A DNA stretch of 22,458 nt from a virus. The DNA lies in IMG/VR virus record IMGVR_UViG_3300025887_000153, positions 1 to 22,458 of that record. One strand, written 5' to 3'. Both the position numbers and the translations under genes were made by a program. Of this stretch, positions 1-8,098 are shown piece after piece. Under the pieces are notes generated by a model. That model was not told the origin of the DNA, made no database searches, and saw only the letters and a program-made list of their open reading frames with translations. Positions within the stretch are counted from its first letter, which is position 1; every line of letters begins with the position of its first letter.

Positions 1-2
1 CC

Positions 3-1322
3 ATCGCGTCCTCTGCTGATATACGCGGTACATCTGGGCTAGATGTCGCCACGATTGGTGCGCCACTTTTCTCCGCACGGGAGGACTTGGTAGTAAATAG
101 TTCTGACGCAAACGGGACCATAGCTAATCCTACAGGGGCGACAATCTTCAGTTTCTCGCACGAAGTTGCCGACGCCATTGTTGTCTATCTGAACGGCGCT
201 CTGCAAGCGGTCTCCACTTACTCCTCAAGTGCTGCCGCAAACACGGTGACGCTGAGTGCTCCTACGGACGCTGACGACCTTGTTACGATCTATAAGGTGC
301 AATCAGCGAACGATACGGGGTTTACCAGAGAGGACGTACTGTCTGGTGAGGCTCAAGCTGTGTTCCCTTTTGTCCACACAGCAGACCAAAAGGTTCTTGT
401 GTCACGAAACGGCGTTTTGCAGCGCGAGGGTGGTACGAATGACTACACTACCCAGCCAATAAACTCTACAATAACCTTCACTTCAGCATTGCTGGCGGGT
501 GACGCAATTACGTTTATGATCGTTGAGGATACCTCCCAAGTTCGGGTCAGTGGCCTTATGACTGAAGACAAGTTCACTGACGCAAACGGTTTTGTACCTT
601 TCTCGAAGTTAGCTATTGCTGACGATCAAATACCGCAATCCAAAGTGTCAGGTGTCACAAGCCTTTTGGCAAACCGTGGCCGCGTATATGTTAGCTCTTC
701 GGTGCCTGAGACAGCAAATGCTGGTGACTTCTGGGTGGACACCGCGTCCTCGCCTAACGTCTTAAAATTCTACAATGGCACAGGATGGCTCCTTACCAGT
801 CCCGACACAGGCATCCCCACGTTCACATCACCTAACGCTCTTCAATTCCTTCGGGTGAACTCGACAGGTGGTGGCCTTGAGTTTTCAGATATTGATTTTA
901 CAGCGGTTATTCCAAAAACTTACATTGGCGCTGCTGACGGCGTAGCTGGCCTTGACGCAACGGGTCGCCTACCGATAGCCCAACTTCCTGACACGTTTGC
1001 GACCCGCAGCTACTTCTTCCAAAAAGACGGTGCTATCGCCAACGGTGCGTTTGTAGTTACACGGGCGTTCAAACAGAACGTGCGGTTAGACGCTGTAGCC
1101 GCCAAGACGACTTCTGGTACGGCCAACGTGCAGCTTAAAATAAACGGCGTTAATGCTGGTGATGTTATTCCAGTGACAAGCACGCTGACAGAGCAAAACC
1201 TTTCAGCGTCCATTGCGGTTGATGCGACCACAACTTCCCGTGAGATTGGTTTCGAGGTCACTTCTGCGACTGGTGTAACTGACATCGAAGTCACCTTGGC
1301 AGCCGTCATCACCAATGTCTGA
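3..1322 (+). CDS. Tail fibre / virion appendage protein, 5'-truncated
   Basis: The reading frame is open from base 3 to the TGA at 1322, with no stop upstream of the TTG at 87. The gene therefore most likely begins outside the window, and 439 residues are visible. Two similar beta-rich units sit in tandem: one around residues 45-100 (FSFSHEV...VVYLNGALQ...DLVTIYKV) and one around 118-180 (FPFVHTA...VLVSRNGVLQ...DAITFMIV). This is the 'V-x-x-NGxLQ ... gDxI' pattern common in phage fibres. Further on come a GDFWVDT...LKFYNGTGW segment and a GVAGLDATGRLPIAQLP segment, both frequent in tail fibres and tail-tip appendages. The C-terminal 120 residues look like a beta-sandwich with no recognisable enzyme motif. 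By inference it sits on the virion exterior and helps bind the host. The next gene overlaps it by 8 nt. The fibre role is fairly sure; the receptor is unknown. Confidence 0.75.
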   Translation: MASSADIRGTSGLDVATIGAPLFSAREDLVVNSSDANGTIANPTGATIFSFSHEVADAIVVYLNGALQAVSTYSSSAAANTVTLSAPTDADDLVTIYKVQSANDTGFTREDVLSGEAQAVFPFVHTADQKVLVSRNGVLQREGGTNDYTTQPINSTITFTSALLAGDAITFMIVEDTSQVRVSGLMTEDKFTDANGFVPFSKLAIADDQIPQSKVSGVTSLLANRGRVYVSSSVPETANAGDFWVDTASSPNVLKFYNGTGWLLTSPDTGIPTFTSPNALQFLRVNSTGGGLEFSDIDFTAVIPKTYIGAADGVAGLDATGRLPIAQLPDTFATRSYFFQKDGAIANGAFVVTRAFKQNVRLDAVAAKTTSGTANVQLKINGVNAGDVIPVTSTLTEQNLSASIAVDATTTSREIGFEVTSATGVTDIEVTLAAVITNV

Positions 1323-2454
1323 CCTTAATCTCAGCCCACAAGAACAGAACATCGTCGATTACCACAACGGTTCGATGAGCTCTGGTCATGTGGGCAGGGA
1401 TGACCAAGGCAGACCTATGACAGTCTACTCTACAGGCATCAGGGTTGAGCGGGGTCCACACAAAGGTAAGTTTGTGTCGGTGCCAGGATGGGTGCCAAGC
1501 GTAAACGCAGACAGACCTTTGACCGAAGGCGAGGCTTTCGAACACTGGGAAGCTGAAATCAATGAGGGCAAGTGGCCCTTCTATGAAAGTGGCCCAGCGC
1601 TCAACTCGCGATCACAGGAGATACACACCATTATGGACAACGATCTAATCCACATTAACGAAGAAGAGAGCAAGATACTGGCTCCTAGCCTAAACCCCTC
1701 GACGCAAAGAGGGATACCCACCATCAAGGGCGAAGAGGGCCACTTCAAGGCTTACGACCATCGGCAGTTGATGACCCACCTCCCAAACAAGATGGGACCG
1801 GGCGCGGCGGCGGCTGGCCCTATGGGGACTTCGGGTATGCACTATGTTGACCGAGACGGCGAGTTGACGACCGGAATGCGCGGAGAAAAGACACCCGCTC
1901 ATATCTCCAAAAACCAAGACACGCAGGAAAGTTTTCTTGCTTCTGAGATGTCTCGCAACTCTATGGAGCAATTACGCGCTTCGTTGCCTAGAAATGTCCA
2001 AGACAACTTGACGGGCGACATGCTCTTGGAGCTGGCAGACGACGGCAAGTACAGCTTGCTGGTGGGTGATAAGGACAGTGGTTACGTAGAACTTTCGTAC
2101 GGACCAGATGATTACCAGGACGCTCTTTCTGATGTGAAGCGTGCGTACAACTACTCTGCTCAGACGGGTGACGCAAACATGGACGCTGGCTTCTTGGGCC
2201 GAGCTTCCTCTGCGTACAGGTACAACGGCTACACAGAAGCGTTGCTTCGCAAAACTGGAGAGGGTCGCCTCTCTGAGATAAAGTCCAACCCGTTTGCTTC
2301 TGAGGAAGACGTGCTTTCCGCTCTGGAAGAGATCGACGCCATGAATGATGAGGTCAGTCGCCAGAAAGGTCACGAGAGCACGAAGCAACTTTCCTACTCA
2401 AAACGTGCGCTGGACAGGGAGGCTAAAATGAGAGCCGCCAAGATGATGCAGTGA
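1315..2454 (+). CDS. Unknown phage protein (379 aa), probably virion-associated
   Basis: I do not recognise a family. The ATG lies within the end of the fibre gene (ATGTCTGA overlap), so translation is probably coupled; no strong Shine-Dalgarno sequence is visible. The N-terminal 110 residues look like a compact domain (GRPMTVYSTGI, GKFVSVPGWVPS, LTEGEAFEHWEAEI). A Gly/Ala-rich linker follows near residue 160 (GPGAAAAGPMG). The last 150 residues are charged and mostly helical, with a basic C-terminus (KRALDREAKMRAAKMMQ). There is no signal peptide and no membrane segment. Its place between a fibre gene and the ejection proteins suggests a structural or assembly role, but this is context only. 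Confidence 0.7.
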   Translation: MSDLNLSPQEQNIVDYHNGSMSSGHVGRDDQGRPMTVYSTGIRVERGPHKGKFVSVPGWVPSVNADRPLTEGEAFEHWEAEINEGKWPFYESGPALNSRSQEIHTIMDNDLIHINEEESKILAPSLNPSTQRGIPTIKGEEGHFKAYDHRQLMTHLPNKMGPGAAAAGPMGTSGMHYVDRDGELTTGMRGEKTPAHISKNQDTQESFLASEMSRNSMEQLRASLPRNVQDNLTGDMLLELADDGKYSLLVGDKDSGYVELSYGPDDYQDALSDVKRAYNYSAQTGDANMDAGFLGRASSAYRYNGYTEALLRKTGEGRLSEIKSNPFASEEDVLSALEEIDAMNDEVSRQKGHESTKQLSYSKRALDREAKMRAAKMMQ

Positions 2455-2509
2455 GGACGACAATGATGTTGTCTGAGACTTATAGTCCTAGAAAATAAAG
2501 GAGCCTGTG

Positions 2510-2752
2510 ATGGCATTTAGTACAGAAATTTTTGGCCCGAACACCGGAACGTCTATTGCGGCACGTCGTGAAGCTGGATCAACGGAGCAGACAGCAGAAA
2601 TGGGACGTGGTGGTGACAGCATGGTTGTTCGTGCGTCACCGTTCACAATCAAGTTGCTTCAAGACATCGGTGGCGCAGGCTCGTTTAACCCTGAGACGGG
2701 TATGCTTGAGTTCTACAACGTAGATGAAGCTGTGAAGAAAATGATGGGGTAA
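2510..2752 (+). CDS. Small unknown phage protein (80 aa)
   Basis: The start chosen is the ATG at 2510, because AAGGAG at 2498-2503 stands 6 nt before it. A GTG three bases earlier would add one residue. The product is small and soluble. It has a polar N-terminal half (Thr/Ala/Arg/Glu-rich) and a C-terminal half that reads as a short folded unit (SPFTIKLLQDIGG ... NPETGMLEFYNVDEAVKKMMG). No catalytic motif is seen. Its TAA shares one base with the ATG of the acetyltransferase gene, so the two are probably translated together. A 55-nt gap precedes it; that gap has no convincing promoter and only a 4-bp stem (GACT-TAT-AGTC). Confidence 0.65.
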   Translation: MAFSTEIFGPNTGTSIAARREAGSTEQTAEMGRGGDSMVVRASPFTIKLLQDIGGAGSFNPETGMLEFYNVDEAVKKMMG

Positions 2753-3210
2753 TGAAGGTTAGGGACGCAAAATTATCTGATGCTTCGGCTATCGTCGAGT
2801 TGCTATCAGAGTTTTTTAAAGAAAGCCGTTATGGGCGTTCTAATGTAAAATTTTGCGGTGATGTTATGTTAAGGACTGTTAATGGTTTCTTGGAAAATAT
2901 GCCAAGAACTTTTTGCAGGGTAGTTGAGCGCGGCACTCAGTTGACGGGCCTTATCTTAGCTGACTATTCACATATGCCCTTCGCTGAAGGCATATGGTCT
3001 CGCGTTGCGTTTCTATACATTTCCCCGAAACACCGTGGAGGCATGTCGGCCTACCGAATGGTGAAGAGTTATATCTTGTGGGCAAAGAGCATTGGCGCAT
3101 TAGAAATTCATGGAGGCACAGCCAGTGGCGTATCTCCACAACTAACAACTGGCTTATATAAGCGATTGGGCTTTGAAGAGGCTGGATACACAATGAGGTT
3201 TGTACAATGA
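2752..3210 (+). CDS. GNAT-family N-acetyltransferase
   Basis: The 152-aa protein has the normal length and layout of a single-domain GNAT enzyme, which moves an acetyl group from acetyl-CoA to an amine. The N-terminus (MKVRDAKLSDASAIVELL) is the usual first strand and helix. LYISPKHRGGMSAYRMV, about residues 83-99, is motif A with the (R/Q)-x-x-G-x acetyl-CoA pyrophosphate loop. LYKRLGFEEAGYTMRFV near the C-terminus is motif B and the last strands. The substrate cannot be told from sequence. It lies inside the virion gene block, sharing a base with the gene before (TAATG) and overlapping the next by ATGA. Its DNA is visibly more AT-rich than its neighbours, which hints at separate acquisition. 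A virion-protein or host-protein acetylation role is speculative. Confidence 0.85.
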   Translation: MKVRDAKLSDASAIVELLSEFFKESRYGRSNVKFCGDVMLRTVNGFLENMPRTFCRVVERGTQLTGLILADYSHMPFAEGIWSRVAFLYISPKHRGGMSAYRMVKSYILWAKSIGALEIHGGTASGVSPQLTTGLYKRLGFEEAGYTMRFVQ

Positions 3211-4274
3211 CAACTTTTAGAGACCTTGTTGGTCAAAATCCGATTAAGCCTATGATTGCTTACGGCTCATGCTTTAGCAGCTCCACCCCCAGCTCCAGCT
3301 CCGAGCCCAGCAACAACGATCCTGCACCCGCCGCACCCGCGAAAACATACGACAGTTTGGCCGACGCCGCCGCAGATGGCCAGCACGGTCAAGCTGTAAA
3401 CATTACCGGCAAAGGTTCACAAATGGTGTCGTTCGCCGACAAAAGCTACGACGACAAAATGGCGAACGTGTCAGCAAATGTCAGCAATCCCGGCAGCTCC
3501 ACCCCCAGCAACAGCAACAGCGACAGTGGTAACACTGCTCGGATGAATTTAGCCAACGATCTCACACCGGGTAATGACACTGTATACGTTAATGGCCAGC
3601 TACAAAATACTGACGGCAGCGCTGTCACTGAGAATACAGGCTGGCAGAACGCTACTAACCTTGCCACACCGGGCGATGGCAAAACGTACGTAGATGGTCA
3701 GTTGACTTCCACCAATGCCGCCGTTGTACCCGAACAATACACACACCCAACCGACAACGACAATACGGGCGGCACTTATCTTGCCAGTCAAAACCCTACA
3801 GTCGATACCGCCACCACCACCACCACGAATACCTCCACAACAGACGTGATCGAAGACGACGACGACGATATTGATGACTTAAAGGAGATACTCGAAACTT
3901 TCACTACAGTTTATGTTGATAGCGGCAATGGCGGTGGTGGCGGTGGTGGTGGTGGTAACAACACATCTTTGCCAGATGATTACCTAACAGAAGAAGACTT
4001 GGCGACTTATCTTGAGAACATTGATAGAAGCTCAAATGCTTATGATCCAGCGGCGTTTCTAAATGCGTACGGCTTCGCTCTTGAGGCCAATGAGGAACTT
4101 ATTGGTAGCACCATATCTGAAGATGGCCTCTATATGCGCCGAGCAGTCAGAGACAAGATCACGGGTGAGATAAGATACGTAAATGTCCCCATTGGTGCAG
4201 GCGCTATCCACGGCAACAATGGAGCGTCCCAGTTTAGGATGGAACGCCGCAACGGCTTCGGCACTATGGTTTAG
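3207..4274 (+). CDS. Low-complexity Ser/Thr/Asn-rich protein with Gly9 hinge (355 aa)
   Basis: I do not recognise a family. The ATG overlaps the previous stop (ATGA), and GAGG lies 8 nt upstream. About residues 25-60 and 90-115 are Ser/Pro/Asn-rich and probably disordered. Two related units follow: one around 3555-3602 (DLTPGNDTVYVNGQL) and one around 3654-3704 (NLATPGDGKTYVDGQL). A Thr tract, an acidic tract (IEDDDDDIDDLKEILE) and nine consecutive Gly codons at 3930-3956 then separate off a C-terminal domain of about 110 residues, rich in Asp, Glu and Tyr. That domain looks folded and is likely the functional part. A flexible scaffold, virion linker or adhesin is possible. The position just before the ejection proteins suggests a virion or assembly role. 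Confidence 0.7.
   Translation: MTTFRDLVGQNPIKPMIAYGSCFSSSTPSSSSEPSNNDPAPAAPAKTYDSLADAAADGQHGQAVNITGKGSQMVSFADKSYDDKMANVSANVSNPGSSTPSNSNSDSGNTARMNLANDLTPGNDTVYVNGQLQNTDGSAVTENTGWQNATNLATPGDGKTYVDGQLTSTNAAVVPEQYTHPTDNDNTGGTYLASQNPTVDTATTTTTNTSTTDVIEDDDDDIDDLKEILETFTTVYVDSGNGGGGGGGGGNNTSLPDDYLTEEDLATYLENIDRSSNAYDPAAFLNAYGFALEANEELIGSTISEDGLYMRRAVRDKITGEIRYVNVPIGAGAIHGNNGASQFRMERRNGFGTMV
3930..3956 (+). repeat. Nine-codon glycine run (GGN tract)
   Basis: Nine successive GGC/GGT codons encode a flexible hinge between an acidic helix and the C-terminal domain of the 355-aa protein. Short GGT repeats of this kind can change length by slippage, so hinge length may vary between relatives. Confidence 0.9.
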
Positions 4275-4285
4275 GAGACTATAAC

Positions 4286-5224
4286 ATGCTCGATCTGATA
4301 ATGGCTGGCACGTCTCTTTATAATGCGCTCAAATCAAACGACAGAGCTGACGACGCAAGCGATCAGCAGTCGGCATTAACTGCCGCTGAAATTGCACGTA
4401 ACGAAAAGATAATGGAGCTTTACGCCTCCGGCTCTGTCGAAATGCAAAAAGCGATGGAGACGGTTTTAGCAAACGCTGGTAGCTTTGCTGAAATTTCGCC
4501 AGAAAACTTTGTCAATCTCAGGAACTACTTCACCTCAGAGCGCAAGCAAGAAGACCTACAGAACGAAAACGATGTCTACTCAGCAGACAATCTTGCCCGT
4601 GAGTTCGGCGCGAGCACCTTCGACTTTGCCCCAGACATTGATCGGGTAGCGCAAAAGTTTATTAATGCTCGCATGGCAAACGCAGGGCGTGCCGTAGATG
4701 AAACTATGTCGCGTGGCCAAGCAGACTTGTACGCAAAAGGAATGGACAACAGTACGCTTGAAGTCCAGCTCCGCAAGAGCGCTGCCGATCTAAAGGCGCA
4801 GGCGTACAACCAAGCCTTGCTAGACGGCACGAACGACGCACTTACGTATGTTAAGGGCGTTCAGGGTGTCAGCGAGAGAGAGCAGTTCATGGACGTAACT
4901 GAGCGTCGGTTCGGCCAACAGTTGATTAAGGACTACATGGGTATGCCGACTGACACTGCCCTTAAAGATTTCGAAACCGCGAACAATGTTATGAACAACC
5001 AGAGCAGCATGTACACTGACTATGCCGCAACTATGGGTGACATAGCGGCAGCACCGTACAAGTTCGCGGCTGATGGCCAGACCGCCGCCGGATTTGGCAA
5101 CGCTCTTAGCAGCGCTAATAGTATGTCCAAACGCTTGAACGACAACGCCAATGACGCGGGTGGTACGTTCGGAACATGGTACGATAGGGTCACAGGCTAC
5201 AACGACCGCACCCCGGTAGGTTAA
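4286..5224 (+). CDS. Internal virion protein, gp14-like (312 aa)
   Basis: AGGAG at 4273-4277 lies 8 nt before the ATG. The protein is Ala-rich and largely alpha-helical. The N-terminus is short and hydrophobic (MLDLIMAGTSLYNALK), followed by long amphipathic helices, with a Gly/Asn-rich C-terminus. No enzyme motif is seen. It is the first and smallest of three consecutive helical proteins of 312, 933 and about 3144 aa, the order and size trend of T7 gp14-gp15-gp16. In T7 these are stored inside the capsid and injected to form the DNA translocation channel, with gp14 in the outer membrane. The assignment rests on context and composition rather than on recognised residues. Confidence 0.6.
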   Translation: MLDLIMAGTSLYNALKSNDRADDASDQQSALTAAEIARNEKIMELYASGSVEMQKAMETVLANAGSFAEISPENFVNLRNYFTSERKQEDLQNENDVYSADNLAREFGASTFDFAPDIDRVAQKFINARMANAGRAVDETMSRGQADLYAKGMDNSTLEVQLRKSAADLKAQAYNQALLDGTNDALTYVKGVQGVSEREQFMDVTERRFGQQLIKDYMGMPTDTALKDFETANNVMNNQSSMYTDYAATMGDIAAAPYKFAADGQTAAGFGNALSSANSMSKRLNDNANDAGGTFGTWYDRVTGYNDRTPVG

Positions 5225-5235
5225 GGAGGCACTAA

Positions 5236-8037
5236 GTGCTTAGATTAGGTAAATTTACTGAGGCTATAGAACGCGGTGATGAACGTAGAAGTTCGCTTCG
5301 TAAAGAGAACGCTGGTTTGTACGCTGACTTCGTACGAGATAACCCTGGTGCGTCCGTTGATGAGCGTACGGATTACGCTCAAACCCTCATCAACGACACG
5401 GGTGTTGGAAGCAGGGGTCTACCTACGAAGTCGGCAATGATAAAGAAAGTCGATGCGTACAAAAAAGAGCAGGCGCAAAAAGCGGCGGCTACTGCTGCGG
5501 CGGCAGAAGCGAAAAAGCGCTCTCGGTTGATACAGAATTTAAAGTTACAAGGTGAACTCATTGATTTGGGGGCAGACCAAGGCTGGACCGAAGAACAGAT
5601 GAAGGCCCAGTATGAGAGCCTGGGCATAGACCCAACGGGTGTAAGCGGTGCAATGACTTCTGTTGGCCGTAAGCAGTTCCAGACTTGGCAGCAAGATCAT
5701 CAAGCGAGCATCGCCAACTACCTCAAAAACCCCACCAAAGCAGCTTACGACCTTCTCGTAACTCAAGGCGGGGAAAAGTTTGAGAGACAGATAAAGGGAC
5801 TGTTCTCAACCCAGTACACTGCCGCCTACCAAACAAGTGCGAAAGACCTGCGAAGAAAACTGGAAGATGCTTCACTGGCAGGTGATACTGCTGCGTTCGA
5901 TAGAGAAATTCGTATTTTGAAAGATCAGTTCCCAGATGACGTGTGGAAGCTCGTTGGGGAAGACTTCCAACGCGCGGGTGAAATCTTCAAAAAGAATGAA
6001 GAGGGCCGCACGACCTCTGCTGTCGATGCACTTGGCAGAGAAATGGAAACGCTGTCCCAGAACATTGACCAGAGCCCAGAAGAGTTCAAGCGTGCTCGCG
6101 AGAGCTTGCGCTCCAAGTACACACCAGAGCAACTTGCCGCATTCGATGCAAAGGCGGGCGATACGTACCCTGATGCCTTCACTACAGGTGTGGCTAGTGC
6201 CCAAGCGGTGACGGATGCTGCGTTCAACCAAAATAATATGTTCGAATTGGAAGAGTTGGCAAATGCCGAGGACACAAACAGAGCACAGATGCTTCGCGAA
6301 ATACAATTTCGCAAAGACACAGCAGTACGAGATGGAGTTTCTTTGCCTGCTGACTTTGGCAAGTCGGAACTGGCTGTATTCGATGCGAACCAGTTAAAGC
6401 GCGATAACGTAACAGACGCAAACAACCTCCGTACGGTCGATCAGCGGATCGTCACGCAAGAAGAAACAGTCTCTCAGGCGGTTCGTATGGAGAGCGACTT
6501 CGATAGTTTGGTCGCAGAAATTGAGCGCAATGTAAGCGGTACTGAAGTTGGTGATGTAAAGCTCACCGAAGGCCAAAAAGAGAAACTCAAGGAGAGGTTC
6601 GACCAAGCCTCGGACCAGTTGACTAAAGACATGAAAGATCATGCTCTCAACATATCCGAGACATCTGCGGGCTATGACGACGCCGTAGCGAAGACAAAGG
6701 CGGAGTTTGTGGCGCGTTTCGTATCGAACTTGGAAAGCACTCAGGGGATTTCGAACGTAAACGACCGTTTTGGCAGCTATGCCGAGAAAGCGTACGACGA
6801 TATTATAGCCAAAGTTCGCATGGAGAAAAACGATGGCGAGGCGCAGTCTGCCAGAGACGCCCTTACTGCTCTGGCCGAAGAGCGTAAGCCTATTGGGTTC
6901 GAGTTTGCAGGCGATGTGTTCGACGGCCTCTTGAAGTCAGAGAGCGTTTTGGGGGCAATAGACAAGGATGAGCAAGGTGCAGTCTTTGCTGACATCAAGA
7001 ACAACCTTCTGCAAACTGCGGGCAGGTTTGCTCGACAGATGGACTTGCCCATCAGCCAAGACACGTACCGTGAAATGGCTTCAATCCTTGCTGACGGCGA
7101 ACAACTTGCTGGCACGACCTTCCCGCCAGAACGGGTTAAAGCTGCATTGGTTAAAGCCTTCCAAAGCACACTGAACAGCAGCCCCCACCCAGATATTGAG
7201 TACGCCGCCTACGTCGATGCTATGGACGCCGCAGGTATTGACGACCTAGCGACTGCTGATGACGAACAGATGTCAGTCTTCAGAAACGAATACGGTAAAT
7301 TGCGTGTGCAGCTCGCAGAGGCTAAGTTCGACATTTACGGTGATAGCTTCGCTGACGATATTGCTCGCAGTGCTCCGTTGATCTCGCGAGCGTCCGGTAT
7401 AAGCACTACAGCCGATCCGAAGCTACAACTGATCTCTAATTCACTGGCTTCCGTCGGGAACCTTTCGGGGCTTGATTTGCTCCGATACGAAATGGGCGAC
7501 ATCAAAAGTGTTATGAAAGATACTTGGAAAATGAAGCCGGACCTTGAAGCGTCGATAGAGGAAGCCGAAGATGAGATCATTCGTCTCACTAAGCTGACCA
7601 ACACCCCCATCTACAAGACCAGCGAACACGCGCCTGCTGTCAAATCACGAATTGCTGAATTGTCGGGTATCGTCGATAGAAACAAAAATTCACTATCCAT
7701 GATGGTTCAGATACGGGCTATGATGGCTCAGTTTAAAAGTGACTACAACAGGACGGAAGAAGAGTTCAAACAGGAGAGAGAAGCGGCAGCATCCGAAACG
7801 GCTACGTCTGCGGCAGAAGTCGAAGCTGCAAATGCGGTTAGTGGGCCTAGAGGACAAGCGCCTTCTGGCTTGTCACCGGAAGCATTGGCTATATGGAAGA
7901 AGGCACAGCAGGATGCAAGCGCTGCCGCCGACAGCTCCTTCTTTGGTGCTATCGGAGACTTCCTTTTCACCGACGTGTACCCCGACGATGATGGCGCTCC
8001 TCGCGGTATCGCGGCGAGCCGACCTCGCGGCCAGTAA
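5236..8037 (+). CDS. Internal virion protein, gp15-like, coiled-coil (933 aa)
   Basis: The start is GTG at 5236, with a near-perfect AAGGAGG (5223-5229) 6 nt upstream that overlaps the preceding stop. The protein is highly charged and predicted almost wholly helical. It has an Ala/Lys coiled-coil stretch near residues 75-95 (KKEQAQKAAATAAAAEAKKR) and repeated Glu/Gln-rich helices throughout. The C-terminal 100 residues are Ala/Ser-rich and probably disordered. There is no signal peptide, membrane span or catalytic motif. Size and position match T7 gp15 (747 aa), which forms the periplasmic part of the ejection channel. By inference it is packed in the capsid with its neighbours and released on infection. 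It could also be another capsid-interior structural protein. Confidence 0.65.
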   Translation: MLRLGKFTEAIERGDERRSSLRKENAGLYADFVRDNPGASVDERTDYAQTLINDTGVGSRGLPTKSAMIKKVDAYKKEQAQKAAATAAAAEAKKRSRLIQNLKLQGELIDLGADQGWTEEQMKAQYESLGIDPTGVSGAMTSVGRKQFQTWQQDHQASIANYLKNPTKAAYDLLVTQGGEKFERQIKGLFSTQYTAAYQTSAKDLRRKLEDASLAGDTAAFDREIRILKDQFPDDVWKLVGEDFQRAGEIFKKNEEGRTTSAVDALGREMETLSQNIDQSPEEFKRARESLRSKYTPEQLAAFDAKAGDTYPDAFTTGVASAQAVTDAAFNQNNMFELEELANAEDTNRAQMLREIQFRKDTAVRDGVSLPADFGKSELAVFDANQLKRDNVTDANNLRTVDQRIVTQEETVSQAVRMESDFDSLVAEIERNVSGTEVGDVKLTEGQKEKLKERFDQASDQLTKDMKDHALNISETSAGYDDAVAKTKAEFVARFVSNLESTQGISNVNDRFGSYAEKAYDDIIAKVRMEKNDGEAQSARDALTALAEERKPIGFEFAGDVFDGLLKSESVLGAIDKDEQGAVFADIKNNLLQTAGRFARQMDLPISQDTYREMASILADGEQLAGTTFPPERVKAALVKAFQSTLNSSPHPDIEYAAYVDAMDAAGIDDLATADDEQMSVFRNEYGKLRVQLAEAKFDIYGDSFADDIARSAPLISRASGISTTADPKLQLISNSLASVGNLSGLDLLRYEMGDIKSVMKDTWKMKPDLEASIEEAEDEIIRLTKLTNTPIYKTSEHAPAVKSRIAELSGIVDRNKNSLSMMVQIRAMMAQFKSDYNRTEEEFKQEREAAASETATSAAEVEAANAVSGPRGQAPSGLSPEALAIWKKAQQDASAAADSSFFGAIGDFLFTDVYPDDDGAPRGIAASRPRGQ

Positions 8038-8098
8038 GGACGACTTATTAGGGTGCTCTAATTTAATCTGTAAAAAATCAGGTTAAATGGAGTACCCG

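Noticed and set aside
87-1322. TTG at 87 as the true start of the fibre gene
   Set aside because: The frame is open and protein-like back to base 3, so the gene more likely begins outside the window.
2455-2509. Promoter in the 55-nt gap before the 80-aa gene (TATAGT at 2481)
   Set aside because: No -35 element at a workable distance; only the ribosome site is convincing.
5925-6425. Minus-strand frame of 166 codons opposite the 933-aa gene
   Set aside because: Low-complexity Ser/Ala product, fully antisense to a strong gene with a good start site; a shadow of the codon bias of the real gene.
8038-8086. Small hairpin (ATTAG / CTAAT) before the giant gene as a terminator
   Set aside because: Only a 5-bp AT-rich stem without a T-run; too weak to call.
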